Source: Symsagittifera roscoffensis (taxonomy: Eukaryota; Xenacoelomorpha; Acoela; Convolutidae). From it: a stretch of DNA of 64,000 nt. Each line of letters opens with the position of its first letter. Within the stretch, counting starts at the first letter, position 1. Location: the NCBI RefSeq assembly GCF_963678635.1, contig NC_087066.1, positions 37,557,755 through 37,621,754 of the forward strand, read 5' to 3'. Positions 1-12,150 of the stretch are shown here, piece after piece. Below the pieces are notes generated by a model that saw nothing but the letters and a program-made list of their open reading frames with translations, did not search any database and was not told where the DNA came from. Made by a program: the position numbers and the translations under genes.

Positions 1-91
1 TTAAAAATTTCAAGCAGCTTTGTCTGTTGGCAATGTTTTTCCTTCGTTTCAACTGCAATTTGATTGGATTTAATAACTCAAAATGTTTCAG

Positions 92-577
92 CATTCCCTC
101 GTAGACCGTAAGCGAAAACTATTCGTAACGGTGACTGAAAACCTCAACCAACGAACTTCAATGTGTGTGACTGAGCGTTGCACGTACTCATCTGCAACAA
201 ATTACAACAGAGAACATCTAATCGACTCTGAAAACAAAAACTCATCTCAGACCAAATCGCTTTCCTCGATTAACCCGAAGTCTTGGCTCTTTTCTCGCAG
301 AACAACCGAATCCGAATCGGACAGCTTAGAAAATCTGTCGTCCAATGTGAAATCTCGGCTGTCAAATGTTTCGTCTGAAAGTTTGAAAAATTTTACAATT
401 GTGAATCGCGAAGTTTGGGTCACGTCGAAACGTCCGGCAATCCGGACTGCTCTGGAAGCATTTGGAAAGCAAAAATACAAGTTGAACGTGAAAAAAACTC
501 TTGCAGGGCTGGTAGAAGTATTAACTAGATTGCAAAAAGAAGCAAAACTTTACTCATTGATGTCAAATTTAAGATAA
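92..577 (+). CDS. Candidate 3'-terminal coding exon, unknown protein
   Basis: An open frame of 161 codons plus stop follows a good 3' splice site (AATGTTTCAG ending at 91), in phase 0. The ATG at 83 lies inside that splice site and is probably not the true start. The encoded segment is hydrophilic and Ser/Asn/Lys-rich, with a more ordered C-terminal part that has amphipathic helix character (residues about 115-160: ALEAFGKQKYKLNVKK, then LVEVLTRLQKEAKL). Base composition is more balanced than the flanking AT-rich DNA, which favours real coding. I do not recognise the family. Earlier exons would lie to the left of the window. It could instead be a chance open frame. Confidence 0.4.
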   Translation, partial: HSLVDRKRKLFVTVTENLNQRTSMCVTERCTYSSATNYNREHLIDSENKNSSQTKSLSSINPKSWLFSRRTTESESDSLENLSSNVKSRLSNVSSESLKNFTIVNREVWVTSKRPAIRTALEAFGKQKYKLNVKKTLAGLVEVLTRLQKEAKLYSLMSNLR

Positions 578-1360
578 GGCAAATTTGATATTTACTTATT
601 GCCATGTTTCGCAGTTACACGTGTAATTTACTCTTTTTTCTTTTTTTAGTGTGAGTAGCAGGGTTGGCAGAAAAAACAAGTGATAATTAAAAACTTGATT
701 AAAACACTTTTTCAAACACTTGTTTTTTCGCGTTTTTTTCTACGGTTCTTTTTCAAAAAAAAAATAACAATCAGCTGATTCCGCAAAACATTCTAGAATA
801 ATTTTAGGCTCATGATGCGGCATTTATTATAGACATACTATTTTCATCCAATCAGCTTGAGAAGCAAATTGGCTTCTGAAAAAAAAACTTGCTTTTGCAT
901 GAGATTGCTCGAAGATAATTGACTAGATTTTCTGCACATGTTTTTTTGCCTAGAATCTAGAAAACGCTCCTATTTTAAAAAATTGCTGCATCTGTATGAA
1001 ATGTTGCTTAGCGCAATGAATGTTTCTGATTTGCAACAACAAGAGGACTTGTGCTCTGCTGGTTTCAGGTCTGATCACAGATTCGACATAACCTTTGCTC
1101 CTACGTGCCCATGAGAGGAGCAATAGTCTTCAAACGGGGGATTGCAATATGCAATTGTGCCGAGTTGTATGCGCCAAATAGTTTCAAGCTGAGCGTAGTC
1201 TTATATAATGATGGTTTTTTTTCTAGCCCGAGCACCAAATATAAGTTCTCTTTTGGTGTCACTTATGAGGCAATAGCATTGTATCCTAATGCGGTTGCGA
1301 TTAGCAAGCGTTGTTTACATATTTATTTTTGTAATTTTCGTCCTAATTTCACGTTTTTTT
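578..1360. other. Non-coding DNA before the satellite
   Basis: AT-rich sequence with no convincing gene. A short open frame begins at the ATG at 1109, but it is cysteine- and phenylalanine-rich, runs into the tandem array, and has no support. Confidence 0.5.
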
Positions 1361-4300
1361 TTCAAAATGTACTTCGTTATCTGGTACGCACGCTTTTATG
1401 CAGTTTCTTTCCAAACCATGAGTTTTTTAATTCTTGATTCGAACAGTTTTTACAAAAGTTGAAAGTTGCTCTAGAGGTACATATTTTTTGATATTTAATA
1501 ATTAAATTATTATTTTTTAGTTAAACAGGAAACTAATATGGGAAGCTCCCCTGCATAAGCGGCCACGCTCATATTTTTTAAAACAAAAAGTATTGGCCCT
1601 GGGATTAGTCAAATAATTGATTCTTTTACCGTTTTTGACTTTTCCCGAAAACTACCAGCCCACAGCTGAGGTTTTGAGTTTAAATGATTACCAGCTTCTG
1701 TGCATAGAAGGCCATGCCCGAAATTCTTATGCAAAAAGTTACGCCATCGGAAAAATTAAATTTTCATTTTTTTTTACCGTTCGGATTTTTTTCTCGAAAA
1801 CTACCCTCTCAAATCTGAGATTTTGGCTTCCGTGAAAAAACGGGCTGTGTGAAACTCCCTTGTTAAATCGGCTACGCCCAATTTTTTTCCACAAAAGTTA
1901 TGACCTTCGGAAAAGTCAATATTTGGTTTTTACCGTTTTTTGTAATTTATTGATTTTCTCAAAAACTGAGTTTAGGCGAACTGAGTTTTGGCAAAGTTGA
2001 CTTTCTCCCAATTCTGAGTTTTTGTGCTCAATCGAAATAACAGTGTTTGTAAATGTCTTCTGCATAAATTGCTACGCCCCAATTTCTTGCACAAAAAGCT
2101 ATGATTCTCGGAAAAGCCAAACTTTTGATTTATTACCTTTATTTTGAAGTATTTTGTCTTTTCTCGAAAGCTGCCCTTCCAATTCTTAGGTTAAGTGTTC
2201 AACCGAGAACTCAGGTTTTGGGACTATTATCCGCTTATGCGCCACGACCTTTTTGCAGAACAAAAGTTTCGAAAATTTATTGAAAGTTCTATTGTTTTCT
2301 TGAGTTTTTTATTCTCTCAAAAACTGCCTTCCCAAATCTGAGCTTTTTTGGTTTCAATCAAAGTAATGCAATGTGTGAAACTCCCCTGCAAAATCAACCA
2401 AAATCTAATTTTACAAATAAGTAATGGACCTCGGAAAAATCAATGTTTGTTTCTTTACCGTTTCTTGTACTTATTTGATTTTCTCTGAAACTACCCTCCC
2501 AAATCGGAGTTTTTGAGTTCAATCGAAATAACAGGTTATGTGAATGTTTTCTGCAGAAATGGCTACATTTTTTTCAAAATGTACTTCGTTATCTGGTACG
2601 CACGCTTTTATGCAGTTTCTTTCCAAACCATGAGTTTTTTAATTCTTGATTCGAACAGTTTTTACAAAAGTTGAAAGTTGCTCTAGAGGTACATATTTTT
2701 TGATATTTAATAAATAAATTATTATTTTTTAGTTAAACAGGAAACTAATATGGGAAGCTCCCCTGCATAAGCGGCCACGCTCATATTTTTTTAAACAAAA
2801 AGTATTGGCCCTGGGATTAGTCAAATAATTGATTCTTTTACCGTTTTTTGAGTTTTCCCGAAAACCACCATCCCACAGCTGAGGTTTTGAGTTTAATTGA
2901 TTACCAGCTTCTGTGCATAGAAGGCCATGCCCGAAATTCTTATGCAAAAAATTACGGCCATCGGAAAAATAAATTTCCATTTTTTTTACCGTTTGGAATT
3001 TTTTTCTCGAAAACTACCCTCTCAAATCTGAGATTTTGGCTTCCGTAAAAAAACGGGCTGTGTGAAACTCCCTTGTTAAATCGACTACGCCTAATTTTTT
3101 TACACATAAGTTATGACCTTCGGAAAAGTCAATATTTGGTTTTTACCGTTTTTTGTAATTTATTGATTTTCTCAAAAACTGAGTTTAGGCGAACTGAGTT
3201 TCGGCAAACTTGATTTTCTCCCAATTCTGAGTTTTTGTGCTCAATCGAAATAACAGTGTTTGTAAATGTCTTCTGCATAAACTGCTACGACCCAAGTTCT
3301 TGCACAAAATGCTATGATTCTCGGAAAAGCCAAACTTTTGATTTATTACCTTTATTTTGAAGTATTTTGTCTTTTCTCGAAAGCTGCCCTTCCAATTCTT
3401 AGGTTAAGTGTTCAACCGAGAACTCAGGTTTTGGGACTATTATCCGCTTATGCGCCACCTTTTTGCAGAACAAAAGTTTCGAAAATTTATTGAAAGTTCT
3501 ATTGTTTTCTTGAGTTTTTTATTCTCTCAAAAACTACCTTCCCAAATCTGAGCTTTTTTGGCTTCAATCAAAGTAATGCAATGTGTGAAACTCCCCTGCA
3601 AAATCAACCAAAATCTAATTTTACAAATAAGTAATGGACCTCGGAAAAATCAATGTTTGTTTCTTTACCGTTTCTTGTACTTATTTGATTTTCTCTGAAA
3701 CTACCCTCTCAAATCGGAGTTTTTGAGTTCAATCGAAATAACAGGTTATGTGAATGTTTTCTGCAGAAATGGCTACATTTTTTTCAAAATGTACTTCGTT
3801 ATCTGGTACGCACGCTTTTATGCAGTTTCTTTCCAAACCATGAGTTTTTTAATTCTTGATTCGAACAGTTTTTACAAAAATTGAAAGTTGCTCTAGAGGT
3901 ACATATTTTTTGATATTTAATAAAAAAATTATTATTTTTTAGTTAAACAGGAAACTAATATGGGAAGCTCCCCTGCATAAGCGGCCACGCTCATATTTTT
4001 TTAAACAAAAAGTATTGGCCCTGGGATTAGTCAAATAATTGATTCTTTTACCGTTTTTGAGTTTTCCCGAAAACCACCAGCCCACAGCTGAGGTCTTGAG
4101 TTTAATTGATTACCAGCTTCTGTGCATAGAAGGCCATGCCCGAAATTCTTATGCAAAAAATTACGGCCATCGGAAAAATAAATTTCCATTTTTTTTACCG
4201 TTTGGAATTTTTTTTCTCGAAAACTACCCTCTCAAATCTGAGATTTTGGCTTCCGTAAAAAAACGGGCTGTGTGAAACTCCCTTGTTAAATCGACTACGC

Positions 4301-6180
4301 CTAATTTTTTTACACATAAGTTATGACCTTCGGAAAAGTCAATATTTGGTTTTTACCGTTTTTTGTAATTTACTGATTTTCTCAAAAACTGAGTTTAGGC
4401 GAACTGAGTTTCGGCAAACTTGATTTTCTCCCAATTCTGAGTTTTTGTGCTCAATCGAAATAACAGTGTTTGTAAATGTCTTCTGCATAAACTGCTACGC
4501 CCCAAGTTCTTGCACAAAATGCTATGATTCTCGGAAAAGCCAAACTTTTGATTTATTACCTTTATTTTGAAGTATTTTGTCTTTTCTCGAAAGCTGCCCT
4601 TCCAATTCTTAGGTTAAGTGTTCAACCGAGAACTCAGGTTTTGGGACTATTATCCGCTTATGCGCCACCTTTTTGCAGAACAAAAGTTTCGAAAATTTAT
4701 TGAAAGTTCTATTGTTTTCTTGAGTTTTTTATTCTCTCAAAAACTACCTTCCCAAATCTGAGCTTTTTTGGCTTCAATCAAAGTAATGCAATGTGTGAAA
4801 CTCCCCTGCAAAATCAACCAAAATCTAATTTTACAAATAAGTAATGGACCTCGGAAAAATCAATGTTTGTTTCTTTACCGTTTCTTGTACTTATTTGATT
4901 TTCTCTGAAACTACCCTCCCAAATCGGAGTTTTTGAGTTCAATCGAAATAACAGGTTATGTGAATGTTTTCTGCAGAAATGGCTACATTTTTTTCAAAAT
5001 GTACTTCGTTATCTGGTACGCACGCTTTTATGCAGTTTCTTTCCTAACCATGAGTTTTTAATTCTTGATTCGAACAGTTTTTACAAAAGTTGAAAGTTGC
5101 TCTAGAGGTACATATTTTTTGATATTTAATAAATAAATTATTATTTTTTAGTTAAACAGGAAACTAATATGGGAAGCTCCCCTGCATAAGCGGCCACGCT
5201 CATATTTTTTTAAACAAAAAGTATTGGCCCTGGGATTAGTCAAATAATTGATTCTTTTACCGTTTTTGAGTTTTCCCGAAAACCACCAGCCCACAGCTGA
5301 GATTTTGAGTTTAATTGATTACCAGCTTCTGTGCATAGAAGGCCATGCCCGAAATTCTTATGCAAAAAGTTACGGCCATCGGAAAAATAAAATTTCCATT
5401 TTTTTTACCGTTTGGAATTTTTTTTCTCGAAAACTACCCTCTCAAATCTGAGATTTTGGCTTCCGTAAAAAAACGGGCTGTGTGAAACTCCCTTGTTAAA
5501 TCGACTACGCCTAATTTTTTTACACATAAGTTATGACCTTCGGAAAAGTCAATATTTGGTTTTTACCGTTTTTTGTAATTTATTGATTTTCTCAAAAACT
5601 GAGTTTAGGCGAACTGAGTTTCGGCAAACTTGATTTTCTCCCAATTCTGAGTTTTTGTGCTCAATCGAAATAACAGTGTTTTTAAATGTCTTCTGCATAA
5701 ACTGCTACGCCCCAAGTTCTTGCACAAAATGCTATGATTCTCGGAAAAGCCAAACTTTTGATTTATTACCTTTATTTTGAAGTATTTTGTCTTTTCTCGA
5801 AAGCTGCCCTTCCAAGTGTTCAACCGAGAACTCAGGTTTTGGGACTATTATCCGCTTATGCGCCACCTTTTTGCAGAACCAAAGGTATGAAAATTTATTG
5901 AAAGTTCTATTGTTTTCTCGAGTTTTTTATTCTCTCAAAAACTACCTTCCCAAATCTGAGCTTTTTTGGCTTCAATCAAAGTAATGCAATGTGTGAAACT
6001 CCCCTGCAAAATCAACCAAAATCTTGTTTTTACAAATAAGTAATGGACCTCGGAAAAATCAATGTTTGTTTCTTTACCGTTTCTTGTACTTAATTGATTT
6101 TCTCTGAAACCACCCTCCCAAATCTGAGTTTTTGAGTTCAATCGAAATAACAGGTTATGTGAATGTTTTCTGCATAAATG
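1361..6180. repeat. Tandem array of four ~1.21-kb units, each of seven ~170-bp monomers
   Basis: The landmark TTCAAAATGTACTTCG begins at 1361, 2573, 3783 and 4993, giving a period of 1210-1212 bp with near identity between units. Inside the first unit a diverged motif of the form TGCATAA.CGGC.ACGC recurs at about 1547, 1696, 1855, 2054, 2226, 2388 and 2547, i.e. seven monomers of 149-212 bp. Each monomer also carries a CGGAAAA...TTTACCGTTTTT...CTCGAAAACTACC block. Monomers within a unit are strongly diverged while units are nearly identical, which is the pattern of higher-order-repeat satellites. The last unit decays after about 6180. Short open frames repeated once per unit (1617, 2848, 4039, 5248) are by-products, not genes. 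Confidence 0.85.
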
Positions 6181-6760
6181 GCTACGCCCTAAATGTTGTC
6201 ACAAAAAGCTATGATTCACGGAAAAGTCAAATGTTTGTTTAATTAACGTGCCTTGGAATTTTTCGACTTTTCTCATTAGGCGCCCTACCAATTCTTAGGT
6301 TAAGTGTTTAATCGTGAAACCCGATTACGGGAATTATCTCCGCTTAAGCGGCCGTGACCTTTTTGCAGAAAAAAAGTTCCGAAATGTCAGTTTTTGAACG
6401 TTGAATTGTTTTTTAGAAAATTTTCGACTTTTAATGGCAACTACCCTAGCAAGTCTTAGATGAGTGGGAGAGTTCACTCGAAAATCTCTGTTGCGAGATT
6501 TTTGTTACAGAACTCGCGATTCTTTAGATAATGAAAGAAAAAAATTATAATTTTAGGATGATTTCAATCTCTCAAAAATTTTCGCTAGTTTCACTTTTTT
6601 CAGTAGAATAAACAACTAAGGTTTTGGGCGAAATCTAAATTTGGAAATAACTAATTTAATCCCGCATCAGTAAAAAAAATAAAAAAAAACAAAAATTACA
6701 TCCAGCGTTAACTGGGCCCTTAATTATTTTTAACGAGACTTATCGAAAATTTTGGTTCAC
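6181..6760. repeat. Diverged edge of the satellite array
   Basis: Recognisable but degraded monomers continue (GCATAAATGGCTACGCCC at about 6171, CGCTTAAGCGGCCGTGACC at about 6341) and fade by about 6450. The rest is AT-rich with no gene seen. Confidence 0.6.
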
Positions 6761-7208
6761 TTAGTTTTTTTTTTTCAAAATAGTTTTGTTTATGTAGCAT
6801 TGTTTTATTTTTTTCTGCTGTACGGAATTTTCATTGTTGCTTTGGCTGTTTTGATTTACAGCAGTTTGGTTTTTTAAGCCTGTACTACGCAATTTTCCTT
6901 TTTGTTTTTTTTTCTCTTGCAAACTTAAATCGATGTCAAAGGTTGAAGAAGATTTTTTTATTTTCTTCATTTCTCTGCGCTTTGTTTTTTTGGCAGTTTC
7001 TTTTTGGATTTCTTGTTGTTTTCATTTCAGTTCATTTGTTATGCTTGAAAGAAATTTTTGTGAAGAATTTTTTGCCCTTCAACAACAATTTTGCAAGTAT
7101 TCGGTAAATTTGAATCAAGTGTTCTCTCCAAAGTTTTTCATCAAAATGAGTAAACTTTTTCTCTATCAAATTTTTCCAAATTTGGCTAGTAGCATCAAAA
7201 TTGTTCAT
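6761..7208 (-). pseudogene. Possible Elongin-A-like retrocopy fragment
   Basis: On the minus strand, 7208-7032 is a 58-aa ATG-started frame. Its W-x8-F ... E-x-LWRE ... Y-R spacing (SQIWKNLIEKKF, then DEKLWREHLIQIYRIL) resembles the F-box-like region of Elongin A (W...DF...ESWREMYLR). Another frame continues at 6970-6761 with a basic, lysine-rich tail, so the region appears frameshifted in an A-rich stretch. The minus-strand copy ends in a run of about 12 A (TTTTTTTTTTTT just left of 6776 on +), as expected for a retrotransposed mRNA. The similarity is weak and judged by eye. The alternative is two chance lysine-rich frames. Confidence 0.3.
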
Positions 7209-7330
7209 TAATAAATAAAAAATTGAATTTTGCTTGGTACAATTTTGCTTAATTTAATTTTAATTAAAAATTAAAAAATCGAAATTACAAGCTTCAGGTT
7301 TGTTATCAGCGGCTTAGTTCATTTAGCAGG

Positions 7331-7436
7331 AGAGAGAAAAAAGACAGAGAGAGAGAGAAATAAAGAGATATAGACAGCGGAGAAAGCGAGAGAAGAGAGA
7401 AGGGAAAAAAGGGAACGAGGGAGAGGTAGAAAAAAC
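7331..7436 (+). repeat. Polypurine GA-rich tract
   Basis: About 105 bases almost purely A and G (GAGAGAGA-type) on the + strand. The rest of 7209-8038 is AT-rich and shows no gene. Confidence 0.8.
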
Positions 7437-8038
7437 ATTATACTCTTTCAATAGTGTATCAATAAGAACATCAAGTTTTCAAGGAACGCATGATTTAGAA
7501 ACCGATGCACTGAAAGCTCGATTTTTTTTGAGCTGACATAGGACTAATTTTTAACAACTAGAACTTTTCATTGAAGAGAATAAGAAAGTATTTTTGGTTT
7601 ATTTTAAAAAAAAATTTTTCCCGATTTTTGATTTTTAAACCAGCTCAAACTATGTATCATTTTGTTGAACTCGATTTTTTGTTCAAGATATAAAAAGAAT
7701 TAGAGTTGGAAAGATTAAAGTTGTCACATTTTTTCAAAATTTTGTTTGAATAGGTGAATTTCAATCTAACTTGTTTTATGTGATTAAATTTGCAAAAGCA
7801 AGTGTCATGTAATCAGGAACAAAGCTTTTTATTTGTTTGCCTGTAGCCTTATGTTTGCTTGCTTATATTCTGTCGGATTAGTAGCCACATAACGGATTTT
7901 TCTTGTGCTGTCTGTGCAGTCCACTTAGATTGTGTGTCGTTTGGTGGGCAACAATTGATTATTATTGATAGTATTGTTTCAGGACGTTTGTGGTGTAAGA
8001 ATTCGAAATGATCGCTCAAAAATTTTCCATGACCACAA

Positions 8039-8389
8039 TTTGATACTTTTTAAGAAATCCATTTTTGGCCGACCGACCCTAAAAATTTTCTAAAGGCGCC
8101 TTTGGCGCCAATTTATACTAATTTTGAGGGGGGAGCGCGCGCCGAAAAAGTGCAATTTTTCGGTCAAAATTTTCCAAAAAATGCCTAAAAACGCCATTTT
8201 TGACCTGTTTTTTCAAAATTTTGCCTGCGGCGCAGAAAATTTCGCCAAAATAGGGGCAAAACCGTGCTTTGGGAGAGCTCGAAAAATCAATGTGGTCGAC
8301 CTAAAAAAAAAAAAAGGTCGTCAAAAATTTCGAAAATTTTTTTGAAAATCCGCCCCCCCCCTCGAGAAAATCCTAGATCCGCCCCTGAT
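8039..8389 (+). mobile_element. hAT-type MITE, 5'-truncated copy
   Basis: It contains the family landmarks: GGCGCCTTTGGCGCC palindrome, GGGGGGAGCGCGCGCCGAAAA, GCCTGCGGCGCAGAAAA, GAGAGCTCGAAAAATCAA, and the terminal CTAGATCCGCCCCTG. The opposite terminus (CAGGGGCGGATYTAG) is missing. Open frames inside it are not genes. Confidence 0.8.
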
Positions 8390-8553
8390 TCTAGTAGTTA
8401 TCTTAAGTATCAATGGAAATATAAAATTTGATATGTGCTGTAGATGACCTTTTCCAAACTGAGGGTTTAATTTGGGAACTTGTTCTAGTGAAACATTGAT
8501 TTAAAAATGGGATAGTAAATTCATCGTGTAAGAACATAAAGGTCGATCGGTTT

Positions 8554-11500
8554 TTAATACATTTCGTGGCGATACGAGTCGATTGCTTGGCTGATGTTAG
8601 CTTTTTGTAAAAGTATTCCCATAGCTTTTCTCTTTTTAGTTTCTTCAGGGGCGTGGAAGAATTTCAACAGTGCGGCGTATTCGTGTCGTCGAGGCTTGTA
8701 GTCATGAACGAAAAGGAAGCTCTCCTCTTTCATGTGACTCAGAGCCGATAGTGCTGTTGCCACCCGGTATCTGAAACGAACAGTTCAATCCCAATAATCG
8801 AGAAGAGAGTGCATCTGTTTTGAAAAGTTATGCTTTTGCTTACATTATCCTTTTGCTGACAATAATAGCTTCGCTTTTATGCTCAATATTCCCTATTTTT
8901 TTTTAAATTGGCGAAACTGTTAAGAAAAATTGTTGAAACATTTTTGCTCACAAAAATAGCTTCGCGCCTGTGCTCAGTTTTCACTCGTTTCAGGAAAAAA
9001 TATATAATTAAAGTATTCGAAATGCAAATGAACTGATTGTCAATATTTGTTTGATTGAATTGACCTCCCGTCGACGAGAACAAAGTCGGGTGCTATGGGA
9101 GAGAAGTGATGCAGCATGTCAATATATGGTGCGGACGTATACGATGACTCGTCTACTGGCTTGCCCCACAGTTTCACAGGACCCCCCTGCACACAGGCCA
9201 GCACCAGTTGTCCAGAGAGAACAGCACATCTATGGATATAAAATATTAAAAATTCCCCCATCGACAAATCCATGAACTTCTGGCAGTTGAAATCAAAAAT
9301 CAGCTCATCTATTCTCACCAAAATTTACCATCACTTAATACAACTAACGTTTCAACTTGTTATCTTAATAAATGAGGTTGTCAATAAAGCCGCTCTAGGA
9401 TGTCAGCAGTTAAAACAAAACTTTTAAATTGAAATTGAGGTTTGCCTCAAAAAACACATAGTAAGGACAGCTAAACAACCACAGTACTTTTCTGCAATCA
9501 TTTAATTGCATGTCTACAACTATTGAGGTTACTCTGTAAAGTAGTAAAACGAAAACATGCAATTTAGTAGTAAAGTTTTATGGCATTGAGAAAAAATTAT
9601 TGGATCATAAAGCGTACACGTAAAGAAACCATCATTGTTTTTGAAAGAATTTCTTTTCTAAAATAAGTATCAGTCACGAAAAATAAGGTTTTGTTTCAAA
9701 ACCTTATTTTCCGAGGATGATACTTATTTTAGAAAAGAATTTCTTAAAAAACATGCAAGATAAGTGACTTACTAGATTTCGAATTTTTTTTCGAACTTAG
9801 TTTTAATGTTTAATACAAAATCTTTCTTTTTGTCGAGATAAACAGTATTAAGTAATGTTTAACTAGATAATACATAATCTTTTTTGTCGGGATAAACAGT
9901 GTTAACCAATGCTTAACTGGATAAATAGGCTAACCAATCAAGTATAGATAAGATAGTACGTTCAAAAAGTTCTCAGAGGCACTTCAACATTTTTTCAATT
10001 TTGTAATCATTAACTGATGTTAATTCTTCTATTCTTTCCTGGTCTCAAAGTATTGGTAGGAATACTGGTGAAGGAAGTTTTTGTGAAATCAACTTTTTAC
10101 TTTTCTCTAATATTGGTCTGACTAGTAAAACGAGGCGGTGCTAACAATAAACGTTTAGGGGATAGTTTTGGATAATAATTTGTTGGTATCTTTATAGTTA
10201 AGTAAAACAGTACAAGTTCAAAATAAACGGAACTCGTGGTATCTTTTTTTAAATAGAAAAGAACGTGCTGAAACCATAAAAAGTAAAATCCTTAAATTAT
10301 AATTACTTTGTGGTACCACAGTTCTTGAAGTTTTCGTTCAGAAAAAAATTGTTTATACGTTGAAATATGAAGTGAAAAAAATTTGCGTTATAAAATGACA
10401 AAGAAAAGTTTGATTTTCATTGAAATCAATTTCAATTTTTTCTTAAAATAGTCCTTGACTAGCAGTTGTTAACTGTGTGTTGAGAAAAGAACAAACTAAG
10501 CATGTTGTATTTTCAACATATGTCCGGACCTCATTCAAACTTTTACCCTTGCGAAAGCAAGTGTCTCGTTGAGAATTTATGCTATAAATACTTGTTTTGG
10601 CCTTTATTTTTTATTATGTTTTGTGGTTGAGGGACGAAAAATTAATTTAGATCAAACTGAAGAAGGCTATAGACTTAAAAACTTCAAGAAATCAATTTTC
10701 AGTAGCAATTAATGAAATGAACCAGGAGCGGATTTAAAGGTTGCGGCTGAACGCCACCCGTCAGGAATTCGAGCACATCTAAAAAAGCCCCCTCTGGTTC
10801 TATTCTACGACATCCATTTTTTGTCGGCCAACCCGAAAAAAGCCAAAGGTGCATTTGGAGCGAATGTACTCTGAAGTTTATGGACACATTTCACTATGAA
10901 AAACGCACCTTGTTGGTCCAAAAAAAGCTCTCCAATTGGTCAAATTATAAAACACATTTCAAAACTTTATCCCCCTTCCGAGAAAACCCCGAATCAGCCG
11001 CTGATACAATGAGTTGCGGATCTTTCTAATTTGCAAAAATGTTTGGCTTGTTGTACTCGACAAAAGTCTCGAAACTCGGCAGTTTTTCAATTATATTGAT
11101 CTAACATAAACCGAAAGAGTTTTATGATGAACATGAATGATCTATCAACCCATCGGAAAATTATTTATGGCATCTGATTTTCGGTAGATAGAAGTTACGA
11201 AAAACTAAAACATGTCCGAAAACTAATTTTGAAACAGTAATTTGGGATCCAATTTTTCGGTCGAAACAAAACTTTCATTTGCTTACTGGACTAGAGGATC
11301 TTGTGACATTCTGCGACACCACTCGGGATTGTTCTCAATTGACAGAATCCTCCGAGCGAACTGCAACGCCCACAAAGTACTTCCTCCACTGCCCCATTCT
11401 ACATAGGTCATGCAGTTTGGGTTCAGATCACGTGACTTTTCCAGGTGCTCCCGGAATAAATGCTGGTCGGCTTGGTTCATATGGGGATAATCGGACCGCG

Positions 11501-12150
11501 TGAAATTTTTTTTTCGGCATTCTTCTTTGGTGATGAAAAAATCATTTGATTGTCTAGTATAAAATAGGACAAACGCTATTTGATCCTTCTGAGAAATTTG
11601 AAGCTCTGGACAAGTTGCAGACACATCTTTGGAAAAGTCGTAATGATATGCTCCCACAATCTGGTGATTTAATTCGCTCATAATTTAATTCAAACTGAAC
11701 TAAATTAAGAAATATATTTAGTTTATGTGATAATATCAAAACTTTCAACATAACAGATGTTCATTGAACTGAAGAAAATCAGGAGCTATTCAGAAATTTG
11801 TTGGCCGACCAATCGTAACTTTTTTTAATCTTGCCGTAAAAAAAAAACACATTTTTTTGCCTGAACGTTTAAAAACTGCTTTCTTCCAAAAAAACTGATA
11901 GTGGCTCTTAAACTTTGTGCTAAAATGATAATTTTAGTGTTTGGCCAAAACTCGAACATCGAAATGCCTGAAATTAAGTTTGCCTTTGCGAATATTAAAA
12001 CTAAGGATTTCAACTTAATTTTGATGAGCGAGTTAGTACTGGTTGTGGTTGGAGTTTGTCTGGTATTGATTGGCAGTAGATTCCAAAGCACAGAATACAG
12101 ATTAGAAAGAGGAGCCACAAGCCGAGTCGGGTATGTTTCGTAGAAAACAT
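8554..12150 (-). CDS. SAM-dependent methyltransferase-like protein, four exons, probable membrane anchor
   Basis: Model: exon 1 12150-12040, exon 2 11660-11287, exon 3 9229-9065, exon 4 8770-8554. The total of 867 nt keeps one frame (288 aa). Exons 2-4 are well supported: donors GTAAGC (after 11287) and GTCAAT (after 9065), acceptors TATCCATAG and GTTTCAG, all phase 2. Visible motifs are YVEWGSGGS (residues ~123-131, a glycine-rich motif I), SIENN (~144, acidic end of strand 2), PDFVLVDGR (~209-217) and FVHDY (~237-241). These are the layout of a class I Rossmann methyltransferase. Exon 1 encodes MFSTKHTRLG followed by a ~17-residue hydrophobic stretch, as in type II Golgi/ER proteins; it joins in phase 0 but its donor (GTACTA) is weak. 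If exon 1 is wrong, translation could start at the ATG at 11681. The substrate is unknown. Intron 2 (2057 bp) carries transposon remnants. Confidence 0.7.
9645..9745. repeat. Imperfect ~101-nt inverted repeat in intron 2
   Basis: The arm TTCTTTTCTAAAATAAGTAT is mirrored by ATACTTATTTTAGAAAAGAA, with inner arms AAATAAGGTTTTG and CAAAACCTTATTTT around a small loop and a mismatched middle. It could be a palindromic MITE or a small-RNA-type hairpin. Confidence 0.7.
9813..9925 (+). repeat. Two diverged ~55-bp tandem copies
   Basis: TTTTTGTCGRGATAAACAGT followed by ATGYTTAACTRGATAA occurs twice in direct orientation, within the long intron of the methyltransferase gene. Confidence 0.7.
10721..11003 (+). 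mobile_element. Highly diverged hAT-type MITE in intron 2
   Basis: It starts CAGGAGCGGATTTAAAGG and ends GAATCAGCCGCTG. Inside are decayed family landmarks (CGACATCCATTTTTTGTCGG, a palindrome relic, AAAGCTCTCC). Confidence 0.55.
12040..12150 (-). CDS. Candidate first exon of the methyltransferase gene (signal anchor)
   Basis: A 37-codon frame from the ATG at 12150 gives a short basic N-terminus, then GLWLLFLICILCFGIYC, then a proline-rich stem. Joining 12040 to 11660 (acceptor AAATCACCAG) is phase 0 and extends the methyltransferase frame without a stop. Both splice sites are mediocre, so this exon is less certain than the other three. Confidence 0.4.

Noticed and set aside
1617-5984. Repeated 60-80-aa open frames, e.g. 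at 1617, 2848, 4039 and 5248
   Set aside because: They recur once per satellite unit, shift frame between units and have no family resemblance.
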